NCBI GenBank assembly: GCA_017556585.1
Contig: JAFYMP010000020.1
Coordinates: 1 to 58,105 of the forward strand
Reading direction: 5' to 3'
Length of the DNA stretch: 58,105 nucleotides
Origin: Bacteroidaceae bacterium
Lineage (GTDB): Bacteria > Bacteroidota > Bacteroidia > Bacteroidales > Bacteroidaceae
The position numbers and the translations under genes were made by a program. Below, piece by piece: positions 9,201 to 17,054 of the stretch. Under the pieces are notes generated by a model. The model searched no databases. It was not told where the DNA came from and saw only the letters and a list, made by a program, of their open reading frames with translations. Numbering within the stretch: position 1 is the first letter of the stretch; every line of letters begins with the position of its first letter.

Positions 9201-10621
9201 AATGAACCATCTACTGAAATGTTGTTGTAAACGTAATTATTGAAAGTTAAACTGCTTATGTTGCCGGAAAATGCTCCTTTTAAATATGGGCTTAATAAAT
9301 TTCCATCAGCATTCATTTGCAGTGAGCATCTTCCCAATTTGTTGTTGCTCAATAATCTTCCCAATTCAATATTGGAACCCAAAACAGAAACGTTTTGCTT
9401 TTCGTTGTTGCTTTTTATGGATAATTTAGCATTTCCTGCACTTGATGCTATTTCTGCAACCGCATTCAGTTTGTCAATGTTGCCATCCAGAGAGATAAGT
9501 GTTTCTGATTCTCCAATGTTGGCAAGAATGCCGGGTATGGCTACCCCAAAACCTGATAGTTGCTCTGTGAGCGTGGTGTGAAGTTCTGCGCTGGTTTTGC
9601 CAAAAATTACACCTTTATCAATACTAAAGTCGCTTATGGAATATGGTGCTGTTCCGTCGTTATTGTTTACAACGGAAGCGGTTATGCCAATGTCGAAACT
9701 CTTGTCTTCCGATACTATGTCAAATTGATTTATGTTGTAAATCTTTTCGTTACCTTCTGCCGCCAACGCAATGGATACGGAGTTGTCAATTGTTTCTGCT
9801 TGTGGAAGCAATGCGGAGAAATCGGATCCTTTTACGGATGAAAACATTCCAATATTCCATACAAATCCTGATGGTGTATTAAAGGCTTCAAATCTATTGA
9901 TGTTGATTTTACTGTTGTTTGCAGATACTATCAGGTTGTTAACTAATACGTTGTCTCTTCCGGCCCTTATGGCGCCGTTTATATTTGTAATAGATAAGCC
10001 TGAATGATCTGATACCGCTAGTTTGCGTAATCTTGCATTAATAGAATCTGTTGACAGATACTTAAGTGATATTGTGGTAGTTATCTTGTCTAATAAGATA
10101 TGCGAACTGTTGAAAGAGTTAGGTGTCTCTTCCTGGTCAATAACGTTGTATTTAAATTTGCCGTTTTTAATGTAAACAGAATTTGCCCTTAATATTAGGT
10201 TGTTCTCTTTTTTTTCCGGTACAGCCGATGAAACATGTACTAAAGTGGAACCTAAATTAGTGGCAGAACCCAAATCTTGCCTGTAAATGTTTACGTATGG
10301 ATTTATAAGGCTTATTCTGGTTATATCCATTTTTTTCTTCAGCAGAGGTAAAATTCTAAACTGAACAACAGCTTTTGATGCTGAAATCAGTGTGTCGCCC
10401 AGATAGTCATATATTAACAAGTCATTAATAGAGATGCCGCAAGGGTGGGCCAGTTCTATGTTACTTGTAAATACTTCTGTGCCTAATGTCTCTGCCAATA
10501 TAGTACCTGCATAGCCTGCCACGTCCTGCTGTAGCTTTTTGCTGTTTAGCAGAAGATGGCTGCCCATGATTGCGGCAATAACTGCAATCAAAAGAATATG
10601 TATGGCTTTGCCGGTTTTCAT
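6230..10621 (-). CDS. tamB: TamB-like translocation/assembly module protein (DUF490)
   Basis: A 1463-residue envelope protein with one N-terminal membrane anchor (about residues 8-26) and a long periplasmic beta-rich region. The C-terminal TamB/DUF490 domain is recognisable near VRGSGRIRADYSN, TSPSLAFNIELPQG and the end GNFGYRENAIT...GVGIVYEADF, where the ellipsis marks skipped residues. TamB family proteins bridge the inner and outer membranes and are linked to outer-membrane protein assembly and phospholipid transfer. Bacteroidota members often lack an adjacent TamA, as here. It is monocistronic, with its own promoter at 10643-10674. Its stop codon forms the loop of a hairpin. Confidence 0.88.
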   Translation of the reverse strand: MKTGKAIHILLIAVIAAIMGSHLLLNSKKLQQDVAGYAGTILAETLGTEVFTSNIELAHPCGISINDLLIYDYLGDTLISASKAVVQFRILPLLKKKMDITRISLINPYVNIYRQDLGSATNLGSTLVHVSSAVPEKKENNLILRANSVYIKNGKFKYNVIDQEETPNSFNSSHILLDKITTTISLKYLSTDSINARLRKLAVSDHSGLSITNINGAIRAGRDNVLVNNLIVSANNSKININRFEAFNTPSGFVWNIGMFSSVKGSDFSALLPQAETIDNSVSIALAAEGNEKIYNINQFDIVSEDKSFDIGITASVVNNNDGTAPYSISDFSIDKGVIFGKTSAELHTTLTEQLSGFGVAIPGILANIGESETLISLDGNIDKLNAVAEIASSAGNAKLSIKSNNEKQNVSVLGSNIELGRLLSNNKLGRCSLQMNADGNLLSPYLKGAFSGNISSLTFNNYVYNNISVDGSLLNDTIRTSIAYNDSNANILAEAKVLPDATDTYTAISLNLKEINLTNLNLSSRDSMIVSANIVANSIGNTIDDLRGKLTIDSLSYCDLEGEFKTNEQILLTIEENGYNRRDVFLKSNIANIDIVGDYKLSTLPNSFVMVLDKTLPTLSEWLLKSKLGLNTIHNSTDRFVVDIQLPPTNFYENVLHIPLELGEAASIQYSVNGNSNTANVTALIPDVSVNDNYIRNGNIILDSDNGKTNINLAGNYSAGFNPGNNIIVSLSAANDSIKTNVQWNSVNKDELNINTSALTIFEEFNRQNDWIKSRHQLSGTGLTLNNVDWNLSQFYIATDSGKISIDNFKLANKDQSISADGLISSIPTDSLHISFDNIDLENTFNMFNVGDVSFKGIASADIHAISLLETPAFFGNLAADNFSYMGSYGGHLEIEGIWNQELECIDINALMNDEDKATTLFEGYYSPKNRFIDINIDANRTDLYFLNTFTKNIFREVNGKAIGNIRLFGGLQTLDLEGTAILEDGVLDQSVLNTRFIIRHDTLTFQPGKMIFRDVEFYDERGNKGLLMCNIDHTDLIDFAVNLDAYITNMQVLNVPKTESTDLFANVFATGSINLTTSNSKGLIVKADATTAPGTTFGYNLSAGPVADNSFLKIVDANSVAIEIKEDDITEKKRSKKRTKEVNTDVQLSFNIDCTDDAEIELLMDPLNGTVRGSGRIRADYSNKQGVSLLGRYNVTNGLCNFSLENLIRKDFKFSDSNDSYVTFNGHPSTAELNLHTIHTVNSASLSDLDVNLSSDNNVRVNCLMDISGTVTSPSLAFNIELPQGSQEEKEAIKSSTSTEEQTNLQFMYLLTMGRFYSYDYANTNVSTSPSAMESFFNNTVNTQINNLLSQVINNNNFTLSGNVTAGSYLNNDPANLTDKEFEGIMEAHLLNNRLLLNGNFGYRENAITNTSNLISDFEVEWLLFKKPRISLRGYNKNNDKYFSKTSLTTQGVGIVYEADF

Positions 10622-10642
10622 AACTCAAAATATTTCAACTTG

Positions 10643-10674
10643 CAAAGTTACATTTTGAAAAACAAAACCGCCAA
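10643..10674 (-). promoter_or_regulatory. Promoter of the tamB-like gene
   Basis: On the minus strand a -33 TTG (10672-10674) and a -7 TAACTTTG (10643-10650) are separated by 21 bases. This is the expected Bacteroidota arrangement. The leader would be about 16 bases. Confidence 0.6.
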
Positions 10675-10753
10675 TAATAACATCCTTTTTTTTTAATAAT
10701 GTGATTGTTGATAACAAACCTACATTTTTATTCACAAATTAGTAGATATTTAA

Positions 10754-10761
10754 TATCTTTG
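10754..10761 (+). promoter_or_regulatory. -7 box for the nqr operon
   Basis: TATCTTTG, an exact TAnnTTTG match. Transcription would start near 10767, leaving a leader of about 43 bases before nqrA. The -33 element is not evident. Confidence 0.6.
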
Positions 10762-10809
10762 CACCCAATTTTGATAAAGTGTGTTTTATAAATATATTCA
10801 ACAAACAAA

Positions 10810-12168
10810 ATGGCAGAAATCATTAGATTGCGAAAGGGCTTGGACATTAAGTTGTTGGGTACTCCTGCTGAAACAGTAAACGAACTTAAAATTGGCGGTA
10901 CAGTAGCACTGTGCCCTGATAATTTTACAGGCGTTACTCCAAAAGTAGTAGTAAAAGAACAACAAACTGTTAAAGCCGGCGAGGCGCTGTTTGTGGACAA
11001 GAATCATCCGGAGGTGAAGTTTGTATCGCCTGTAAGTGGTGAAGTTGTTGCAGTGAACAGAGGTGCCCGTAGAAAAGTGTTGAGCATTGTGGTAAAACCG
11101 AATGCAGAACAGCAGTTTGTGGAGTTTGGTAAGAAGAGTGTACAATCTCTTTCTTGTGAAGAAGTTAAGGCAGCCTTGATAGAATCGGGCTTGTTTGCGT
11201 TCTTCCGCCAACGTCCATACGACGTGATTGCTTCTCCTGAAGATGCTCCACGTGGTATTTTCGTATCAGCATTCGATTCAAAACCTTTGGCTCCGAATTT
11301 TGAACTGATACTTAAGGGTAATGAACTTGATTTCCAGACAGGTTTGAGCGCAATTGCAAAAATTGCTCCTACATCGCTTGGAATCAGTGCAGATCAAACT
11401 TCAACAGCATTGTTGCAGGCAAAGAACGTTGATGTTTATGCTTTCAAAGGTGCTCATCCTGCAGGAAACGTAGGTGTTCAGATTAACCACATCAAGCCGG
11501 TAAACAAGGGTGAAGTGGTTTGGACTATCGATCCTGAAGCAGTTATCTTTATTGGCCGTCTGTTTAATCTGGGTCATATCGATATGACCAGAATCATAAC
11601 AGTAGCCGGTGAGAAGATTGAAAAACCTTCTTACATGAAAGTGGTTCTTGGTAGTCAGATTTCTGACATCCTGAAAGGTAATTTGAAAGATGGTAATGTA
11701 CGAGTTATCAACGGTAACGTTTTGACAGGCAACAAAGCATCTGTAGAAGATTATTTGAATGCATTTGCAAATACTGTTACAGCTATACCTGAAGGTGATG
11801 ATGTTAATGAATTTATGGGTTGGATTATGCCTCGTTTCAAAGAGTACAGTGTGAGCCGTACATTCTTTGCATGGTTGGCAAATATCTTCTGCTCAAAGAA
11901 ACAGTTTAGCATTGATGCCAGAATTAAGGGTGGCGAACGTCATATGATAATGTCTGGTGAATACGATAAAGTATTCCCAATGGATATCTATCCAGAGTAC
12001 CTTATCAAGGCAATTATAACCGGCAATATCGATAAGATGGAAGCATACGGAATTTATGAAGTTGCTCCGGAAGATTTTGCTCTTTGTGAGTTTGTTGATT
12101 CCTCAAAATTAGAACTTCAGAGAATAGTTCGTGAGGGCTTGGATAACCTTCGTGCCGAAATGGCCTAA
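10810..12168 (+). CDS. nqrA: Na+-translocating NADH:quinone reductase subunit A
   Basis: Subunit A (452 aa) is the cytoplasmic, membrane-associated subunit implicated in quinone binding in the sodium-pumping respiratory complex Na+-NQR. The opening IRLRKGLDIKLLG and the barrel-sandwich-like segment VKFVSPVSGEVVAV (about residues 72-85) are characteristic. GAHPAGNVGVQINHI and FIGRLFNLGHIDMTR are strongly conserved family stretches. There are no membrane helices, as expected. It is the first gene of nqrABCDEF, 14 bases ahead of nqrB. Length is normal (Vibrio NqrA is about 446 aa). Confidence 0.97.
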   Translation: MAEIIRLRKGLDIKLLGTPAETVNELKIGGTVALCPDNFTGVTPKVVVKEQQTVKAGEALFVDKNHPEVKFVSPVSGEVVAVNRGARRKVLSIVVKPNAEQQFVEFGKKSVQSLSCEEVKAALIESGLFAFFRQRPYDVIASPEDAPRGIFVSAFDSKPLAPNFELILKGNELDFQTGLSAIAKIAPTSLGISADQTSTALLQAKNVDVYAFKGAHPAGNVGVQINHIKPVNKGEVVWTIDPEAVIFIGRLFNLGHIDMTRIITVAGEKIEKPSYMKVVLGSQISDILKGNLKDGNVRVINGNVLTGNKASVEDYLNAFANTVTAIPEGDDVNEFMGWIMPRFKEYSVSRTFFAWLANIFCSKKQFSIDARIKGGERHMIMSGEYDKVFPMDIYPEYLIKAIITGNIDKMEAYGIYEVAPEDFALCEFVDSSKLELQRIVREGLDNLRAEMA

Positions 12169-12182
12169 AATGATAGAGATTT

Positions 12183-13346
12183 ATGAGTTTGAAAAATTAT
12201 ATAGATCGCATCAAGCCGAATTTTGAAGAGGGTGGCAAGCTACAGGCCTTCCGTTCGGTTTTTGAAGGATTTGAAACATTCCTTTTTGTTCCGAATGCAA
12301 CATCTAAAAATGGTGTAAACATTCACGACGCAATAGATAGCAAACGTATTATGATTATGGTTGTTATAGCTTTGTGTCCTGCGCTGTTATTCGGTATGTA
12401 CAATGTAGGTTACCAGCACTTCCTGGCAGCCGGTCTTGAAATGAATTTCTGGCCAATGTTCTTCTATGGCTTCTTGGCAGTTCTGCCACGTCTCATAGTA
12501 TCTTATGTAGTTGGTCTTACTATTGAATTCGTAGTTGCACAGTGGAAACATGAAGAGATACAAGAGGGCTTCTTGGTATCAGGTTTTATCATTCCATTGA
12601 TTGTTCCTGCTACATGTCCATTGTGGATTCTTGCTATCGCAGTTGCTTTTGCAGTAATCTTTGCAAAAGAGATTTTTGGCGGTACCGGTATGAACTTCCT
12701 TAACGTAGCTCTTATTGCTCGTGCATTTATCTTCTTTGCATATCCTTCTGTTATTTCAGGTGATGCAGTATGGGTTGTTGATCACGCAATTTGCGGTTTG
12801 GGTGCAAATCTGCCTGATGGCTTTACAGCTGCTACTGCATTGGGACAGGCTGCTACTGCAACAACAACAGTAGGTTTCGACTGGAATATGGTTTGGGGCT
12901 TTATCCCGGGTTCAGTAGGTGAAACAAGCGTAGTAGCTATTGCTTTGGGTGCTGCACTTCTTCTCTATACAGGAATTGCAAGTTGGAAGACAATGCTGTC
13001 AGTATTTGTAGGTGGTATTCTTACAGTTCTTCTGTTTAATAACTTTGGTCCTGATACAGCTATCGCTAATATGCCTTGGTATGAACACTTGGTATTGGGC
13101 GGTTTTGCTTTTGGTGCTGTGTTTATGGCAACAGATCCTGTTACATCTGCAAGAACAGAGATTGGTAAATACATCTATGGTTTGTTGATAGGTGCTGTGG
13201 CAATACTTATCCGTGTATTGAACCCAGGTTATCCGGAAGGTATGATGTTGGCAATATTGCTGATGAACTGCTTTGCTCCGCTTATTGACTACTGTGTAGT
13301 TCAGGTTAATGTGAACAAACGCGCTAAACGATTAACTAATAAATAA
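12183..13346 (+). CDS. nqrB: Na+-NQR subunit B (membrane, FMN and riboflavin)
   Basis: A 387-residue integral membrane subunit with about ten hydrophobic helices. In this family it carries covalent FMN and the final riboflavin, and forms much of the sodium path. The N-terminal cytoplasmic stretch (residues 1-55) contains FLFVPNATSKNGVNIHD. The flavinylation Thr is expected in PDGFTAATALGQA (T218 by position), and the helix with FAKEIFGGTGMNFLNVAL is a family hallmark. It ends 5 bases before nqrC. Confidence 0.96.
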   Translation: MSLKNYIDRIKPNFEEGGKLQAFRSVFEGFETFLFVPNATSKNGVNIHDAIDSKRIMIMVVIALCPALLFGMYNVGYQHFLAAGLEMNFWPMFFYGFLAVLPRLIVSYVVGLTIEFVVAQWKHEEIQEGFLVSGFIIPLIVPATCPLWILAIAVAFAVIFAKEIFGGTGMNFLNVALIARAFIFFAYPSVISGDAVWVVDHAICGLGANLPDGFTAATALGQAATATTTVGFDWNMVWGFIPGSVGETSVVAIALGAALLLYTGIASWKTMLSVFVGGILTVLLFNNFGPDTAIANMPWYEHLVLGGFAFGAVFMATDPVTSARTEIGKYIYGLLIGAVAILIRVLNPGYPEGMMLAILLMNCFAPLIDYCVVQVNVNKRAKRLTNK

Positions 13347-13351
13347 GGTAT

Positions 13352-14152
13352 ATGGCTACAAAAGAATTTAAGTGTAAGGTTTGTGGCTATGTCCACAAAG
13401 GCGATAAGGCTCCTGATATATGTCCTGTATGTAAGGCCGGTGCTTCTGAATTTGAAGCTGTAAAGAAGGGTTTGGATACTAACAGCAACATATATACAGT
13501 AGTTTATGCAGCTGTAATGGTTGTTATTGTTGCTTTCCTTTTGGTGTTCGTATCTGATTCGCTGAAAGAACGTCAACAAGCAAACATCATTCAGGATACA
13601 TATAAGCAGATACTTTATTCATTGAACATTCGTGAAATGGGTAATGTAGCTGAAACTTATAAGTCAACAATTGAAGGTGATTATCTGATGAATGCTGATG
13701 GTTCATTGAAACAGCTTTCTAATGATGAGTTCTGCACAAAATATAAGAGCGAATTCAAATCAGGCAGATTGCACATCTTCAAGGCTAATGTTGATGGTGC
13801 TGTAAAGTATATAATTCCTGTAAACGGATTAGGTTTGTGGGGTGAAATTTGGGGTTATGTTGCTCTGAATGAAGACCGCAATACTATTTATGGTACATAT
13901 TTTTCACACGCTTCAGAAACTCCTGGTTTGGGTGGTGAAGTAGGTACACAGTATTTCCAGGAACGCTTTATTGGCAAACAGATTTTACAGAATGGCAATG
14001 TGAATTTGTCAGTTGTAAAGTTTGGCCAGGCTAAAGATGGTGTTTATGAAGTAGATGGTTTGACTGGTGCTACAATTACATCTAAAGGTGTTAACTCAAT
14101 GCTTAACGATGTGCTTAGTGCATACAAACCTTTTTTTAATGGTAACAACTAA
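13352..14152 (+). CDS. nqrC: Na+-NQR subunit C with an N-terminal rubredoxin-like domain
   Basis: A 266-residue fusion. Residues 1-38 form a compact rubredoxin-type zinc ribbon or iron knuckle: C8-x2-C11 ... C24-x2-C27, within CKVCGYVHKGDKAPDICPVC, closely like the C-terminal rubredoxin domain of rubrerythrins. From about residue 41 (LDTNSNIYT) a normal NqrC begins: one membrane helix (about 47-67), then the periplasmic FMN domain with the covalent-flavin motif DGLTGATITSKG (Thr at about 241). In known NqrC the N-terminus is cytoplasmic, so the added metal site should face the cytoplasm near NqrF and NqrD/E. The ATG at 13352 is 5 bases after nqrB and no good alternative start precedes DTNSN, so the fusion is real at the sequence level. 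A redox role for it is inferred. Confidence 0.95.
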   Translation: MATKEFKCKVCGYVHKGDKAPDICPVCKAGASEFEAVKKGLDTNSNIYTVVYAAVMVVIVAFLLVFVSDSLKERQQANIIQDTYKQILYSLNIREMGNVAETYKSTIEGDYLMNADGSLKQLSNDEFCTKYKSEFKSGRLHIFKANVDGAVKYIIPVNGLGLWGEIWGYVALNEDRNTIYGTYFSHASETPGLGGEVGTQYFQERFIGKQILQNGNVNLSVVKFGQAKDGVYEVDGLTGATITSKGVNSMLNDVLSAYKPFFNGNN

Positions 14153-14169
14153 TTTTGGGAGTAACTATT

Positions 14170-14790
14170 ATGGCAAATAAGAATAAAGAGATATTCGGTC
14201 AGCCCGTATGGGTAAACAACCCTGTAGTTGTGCAGATTTTGGGCATCTGTTCTGCTCTTGCAGTAACAGCTCAGTTAAAACCTGCAATTGTAATGGGTCT
14301 GTCTGTAACAGTTATAGTAGCGCTTGCTAACGTGGTTGTGTCACTGTTAAGAAAGACTATTCCTAACCGTATTAGAATTATCGTACAGTTGGTAGTAGTA
14401 GCTGCTCTTGTTACAATAGTAAGTGAAGTGTTAAAGGCATTTGCATACGATGTTAGTGTTCAGTTGTCTGTATATATCGGTCTTATCATTACAAACTGTA
14501 TTCTTATGGGACGTTTGGAAGCTTTTGCTATGCAGAATGGTCCAAAAGAATCACTGCTTGATGGTATAGGTAACGGTTTGGGTTATGCTGCAATACTTAT
14601 CATAGTTGCATTTGTTCGTGAATTGTTAGGTAGCGGTACTCTGTTTGGATTCCAGGTAATACCACAATGGTGTTATGAACACGGATATTTGAACAACGGT
14701 ATGATGCTTATGTCACCAATGGCTCTTATTTTGGTGGGTTGCATTATTTGGGTACACAGAGCTCAGTTTAAAGATTTACAAGAAAAATAA
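14170..14790 (+). CDS. nqrD: Na+-NQR subunit D
   Basis: A 206-residue integral membrane subunit with six predicted helices. With NqrE it holds the membrane-embedded iron-sulfur centre between the cytoplasmic and periplasmic flavins. Cysteines are present in the two half-helix regions GICSAL and TNCILMGR, where ligands are expected. The start is taken at the ATG at 14170 (MANKNKEIFG); the frame also opens from a TTG at 14155, but the family begins here. It ends 19 bases before nqrE. Confidence 0.95.
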   Translation: MANKNKEIFGQPVWVNNPVVVQILGICSALAVTAQLKPAIVMGLSVTVIVALANVVVSLLRKTIPNRIRIIVQLVVVAALVTIVSEVLKAFAYDVSVQLSVYIGLIITNCILMGRLEAFAMQNGPKESLLDGIGNGLGYAAILIIVAFVRELLGSGTLFGFQVIPQWCYEHGYLNNGMMLMSPMALILVGCIIWVHRAQFKDLQEK

Positions 14791-14809
14791 TTAAAGGCGG
14801 AAATTAATT

Positions 14810-15436
14810 ATGGAACACTTTTTTAGTTTGTTTATAAGGTCGATTTTCGTCGACAATATGATTTTTGCATTCTTCCTGGGTATGTGTTCATACCTGGCAG
14901 TATCAAAGAATGTAAAGACTGCGTTGGGACTTGGTGTTGCTGTTATCTTTGTACAGCTTATAACACTTCCTGTTAACTATCTGCTCCAGACAAAGGTTCT
15001 TGGGCCAAATTGTCTTGTGGAAGGTGTAGATCTATCGTTCTTGAGTTTTATTCTCTTTATAGCTGTCATAGCAGGTATAGTACAGTTGGTTGAAATGGTG
15101 GTAGAAAAGTTCTCTCCATCACTTTACGCTTCACTGGGTATCTTCTTGCCACTTATAGCTGTAAACTGTGCAATTATGGGTGGATCTCTGTTTATGCAAC
15201 AGCGTGTAGAGATGGATCCTGCATCAACACAGGCTATTGCTTGCTTTGGCGATTCTATTGCATTTGCATTGGGCTCAGGTATTGGTTGGATGCTTGCAAT
15301 AGTATGTCTTGCTGCTATTCGTGAGAAACTTGAATATAGTGATGTTCCCGGTCCTTTGAAAGGCGTAGGTATAACATTTATAACAGTAGGTCTTATGTCA
15401 ATGGCATTTATGTGCTTCTCAGGACTTGCATTATAA
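14810..15436 (+). CDS. nqrE: Na+-NQR subunit E
   Basis: A 208-residue membrane subunit homologous to NqrD and RnfA, arranged in inverted topology to NqrD. The opening [19 protein letters not shown], the [11 protein letters not shown] segment and [13 protein letters not shown] are diagnostic. The Cys residues in the last two supply the partner ligands for the intramembrane iron-sulfur centre. Length is normal. nqrF follows after 15 bases. Confidence 0.96.
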   Translation: MEHFFSLFIRSIFVDNMIFAFFLGMCSYLAVSKNVKTALGLGVAVIFVQLITLPVNYLLQTKVLGPNCLVEGVDLSFLSFILFIAVIAGIVQLVEMVVEKFSPSLYASLGIFLPLIAVNCAIMGGSLFMQQRVEMDPASTQAIACFGDSIAFALGSGIGWMLAIVCLAAIREKLEYSDVPGPLKGVGITFITVGLMSMAFMCFSGLAL

Positions 15437-15451
15437 TAAGGAGGAAATATT

Positions 15452-16720
15452 ATGAGTTTATATTTATCAACAATAGCAGTATTTTTAATCGTAATTCTGT
15501 TGTTAGTAGTTATCCTGTTGGTAGCTAAAAATTATTTGGTATCATCGGGTAAAGTAAAGGTTACGATTAATGGAGAGAAAGAGATTGAGGTGAATTCAGG
15601 AGCAAGTCTTCTGTCAACTCTTTCAGAGAACGGAATATTCCTTCCTTCAGCTTGTGGTGGTAAGGGATCTTGCGGTCAGTGCAAATGTCAGGTACCTGAA
15701 GGCGGTGGTGAAATATTAGATTCTGAAAAGGGTCATTTTACACGTAAACAGATAAAGGACAATTGGCGCTTAGGTTGTCAGTGTAAGATTAAGGGTGATA
15801 TCTCTATCAAAGTACCTGAAAGCGTAATGGGTGTAAAAGAGTGGGAGTGTACCGTTATATCAAACAAGAACGTGGCTACATTTATCAAAGAGTTTATTGT
15901 TGCTCTTCCTGAAGGTGAGCACATGGACTTCTTGCCGGGTAGCTATGCTCAGATTAAGATTCCTGCATACACAATGGATTACGATAAGGATATCGACAAG
16001 GATTTGATTGGCGAAGAATATTTGCCGGCATGGAAGAACTTTGGTCTGTTCAACTTAAAGTGTAAGAACGAAGAAGAGACTATCCGTGCATATTCAATGG
16101 CTAACTATCCTGCAGAAGGTGACCGTATTATGCTTACTGTTCGTATTGCAACTCCTCCGTTCAAACCAAAAGAACAGGGTGGTGGCTTTATGGATGTAAT
16201 GCCTGGTATTGCATCATCTTATATCTTTACTTTGAAACCGGGTGATAAGGTTACAATGAGTGGTCCTTATGGTGATTTCCATCCTATCTTCGATTCTAAG
16301 AAGGAGATGATTTGGGTAGGTGGTGGTGCCGGTATGGCTCCTTTGCGTGCTCAGATTATGCACCTGACCAAGACACTACACACTACAGACAGAAAGATGT
16401 CTTACTTCTATGGTGCACGTGCCTTGAACGAAGTATTCTATTTGGAAGACTTCCTGCAGATAGAAAAGGATTTCCCGAACTTTACCTTCAATCTGGCTCT
16501 TGACCGTCCGGATCCTGCAGCAGATGCAGCAGGTGTAAAATATACCGCAGGTTTTGTTCATAATGTTATGTATGAAACATATCTTAAGGATCATGAAGCT
16601 CCTGAAGATATTGAATACTACATGTGTGGACCTGGTCCTATGTCAAAGGCGGTTACAGGTATGCTGTATAACCTTGGCGTAGAAGATAAGTCAATAATGT
16701 ACGACAACTTTGGTGGATAA
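15452..16720 (+). CDS. nqrF: Na+-NQR subunit F (NADH dehydrogenase, FAD and 2Fe-2S)
   Basis: The electron-entry subunit (422 aa). An N-terminal membrane anchor (about residues 5-27) is followed by a plant-type ferredoxin domain with ligands C68, C74, C77 and a fourth Cys near 109 (RLGCQ). The FAD-binding domain has RAYSMANYP, and the NADH-binding domain has GGGAGMAPLRAQIMH and YYMCGPGPMSKAV. It oxidises NADH in the cytoplasm and passes electrons to the NqrD/E centre. It is the last gene of the operon and is followed by a strong terminator. Confidence 0.97.
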   Translation: MSLYLSTIAVFLIVILLLVVILLVAKNYLVSSGKVKVTINGEKEIEVNSGASLLSTLSENGIFLPSACGGKGSCGQCKCQVPEGGGEILDSEKGHFTRKQIKDNWRLGCQCKIKGDISIKVPESVMGVKEWECTVISNKNVATFIKEFIVALPEGEHMDFLPGSYAQIKIPAYTMDYDKDIDKDLIGEEYLPAWKNFGLFNLKCKNEEETIRAYSMANYPAEGDRIMLTVRIATPPFKPKEQGGGFMDVMPGIASSYIFTLKPGDKVTMSGPYGDFHPIFDSKKEMIWVGGGAGMAPLRAQIMHLTKTLHTTDRKMSYFYGARALNEVFYLEDFLQIEKDFPNFTFNLALDRPDPAADAAGVKYTAGFVHNVMYETYLKDHEAPEDIEYYMCGPGPMSKAVTGMLYNLGVEDKSIMYDNFGG

Positions 16721-16742
16721 ACATAGTTGTTTGCTTAATAAT

Positions 16743-16785
16743 AAGGATGGGGTACTGCCGAGACAGTATCCCATCCTTTGATTTT
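16743..16785 (+). terminator. Intrinsic terminator of the nqr operon
   Basis: A 15-bp stem (16743-16757 with 16764-16778, one wobble) closes a six-base loop and is followed by TGATTTT. It begins 22 bases after the nqrF stop. Confidence 0.85.
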
Positions 16786-16857
16786 GTACCTGTTGAAAAC
16801 TTATTTGAATGTCCTTGTTTCTGTCTTTTTGTTAGTCTTTTGGATGGGAATTGGGGT

Positions 16858-16963
16858 TAATTTTGCGTTTTGATAGATTTTTGGCATAAATAATGACAAA
16901 GTGTAAAAGTTTTACTAATGTTAGATTGCAAAATATTTTTATATGGATGAATTTTTTGTCATT
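16858..16963 (+). other. Intergenic region upstream of serC with a possible second promoter and inverted repeat
   Basis: The stretch 16786-17002 has no gene. It holds TAATTTTG at 16858-16865, a perfect -7 box that would give a leader of nearly 190 bases. A 9-base inverted repeat (16892-16900 with 16955-16963) encloses a small palindrome at 16903-16915 and is followed by a T-rich run. The repeat could be an attenuator-like structure, but it is AT-rich and may be chance. Confidence 0.3.
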
Positions 16964-16979
16964 TTTTATTCAAAAATAG

Positions 16980-17010
16980 TTGTTTTCATGGAAATAAGGA
17001 TATACCTTTG
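16980..17010 (+). promoter_or_regulatory. Promoter of the serC operon
   Basis: A -33 TTG (16980-16982), a 20-base spacer and a -7 TACCTTTG (17003-17010) form a good Bacteroidota promoter about 44 bases before the serC ATG. Confidence 0.7.
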
Positions 17011-17054
17011 CACCGTCAAAACGAAATAATAATTTAAAATCAAAATATAGAGTT

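Noticed and set aside
8850-10007. Several plus-strand frames of 78-126 codons inside the tamB-like gene
   Set aside because: All lie opposite a 1463-codon gene with a clear domain and promoter; no promoters or family features of their own.
14155-14790. Starting nqrD at the TTG at 14155
   Set aside because: The ATG at 14170 gives the normal family N-terminus and length.
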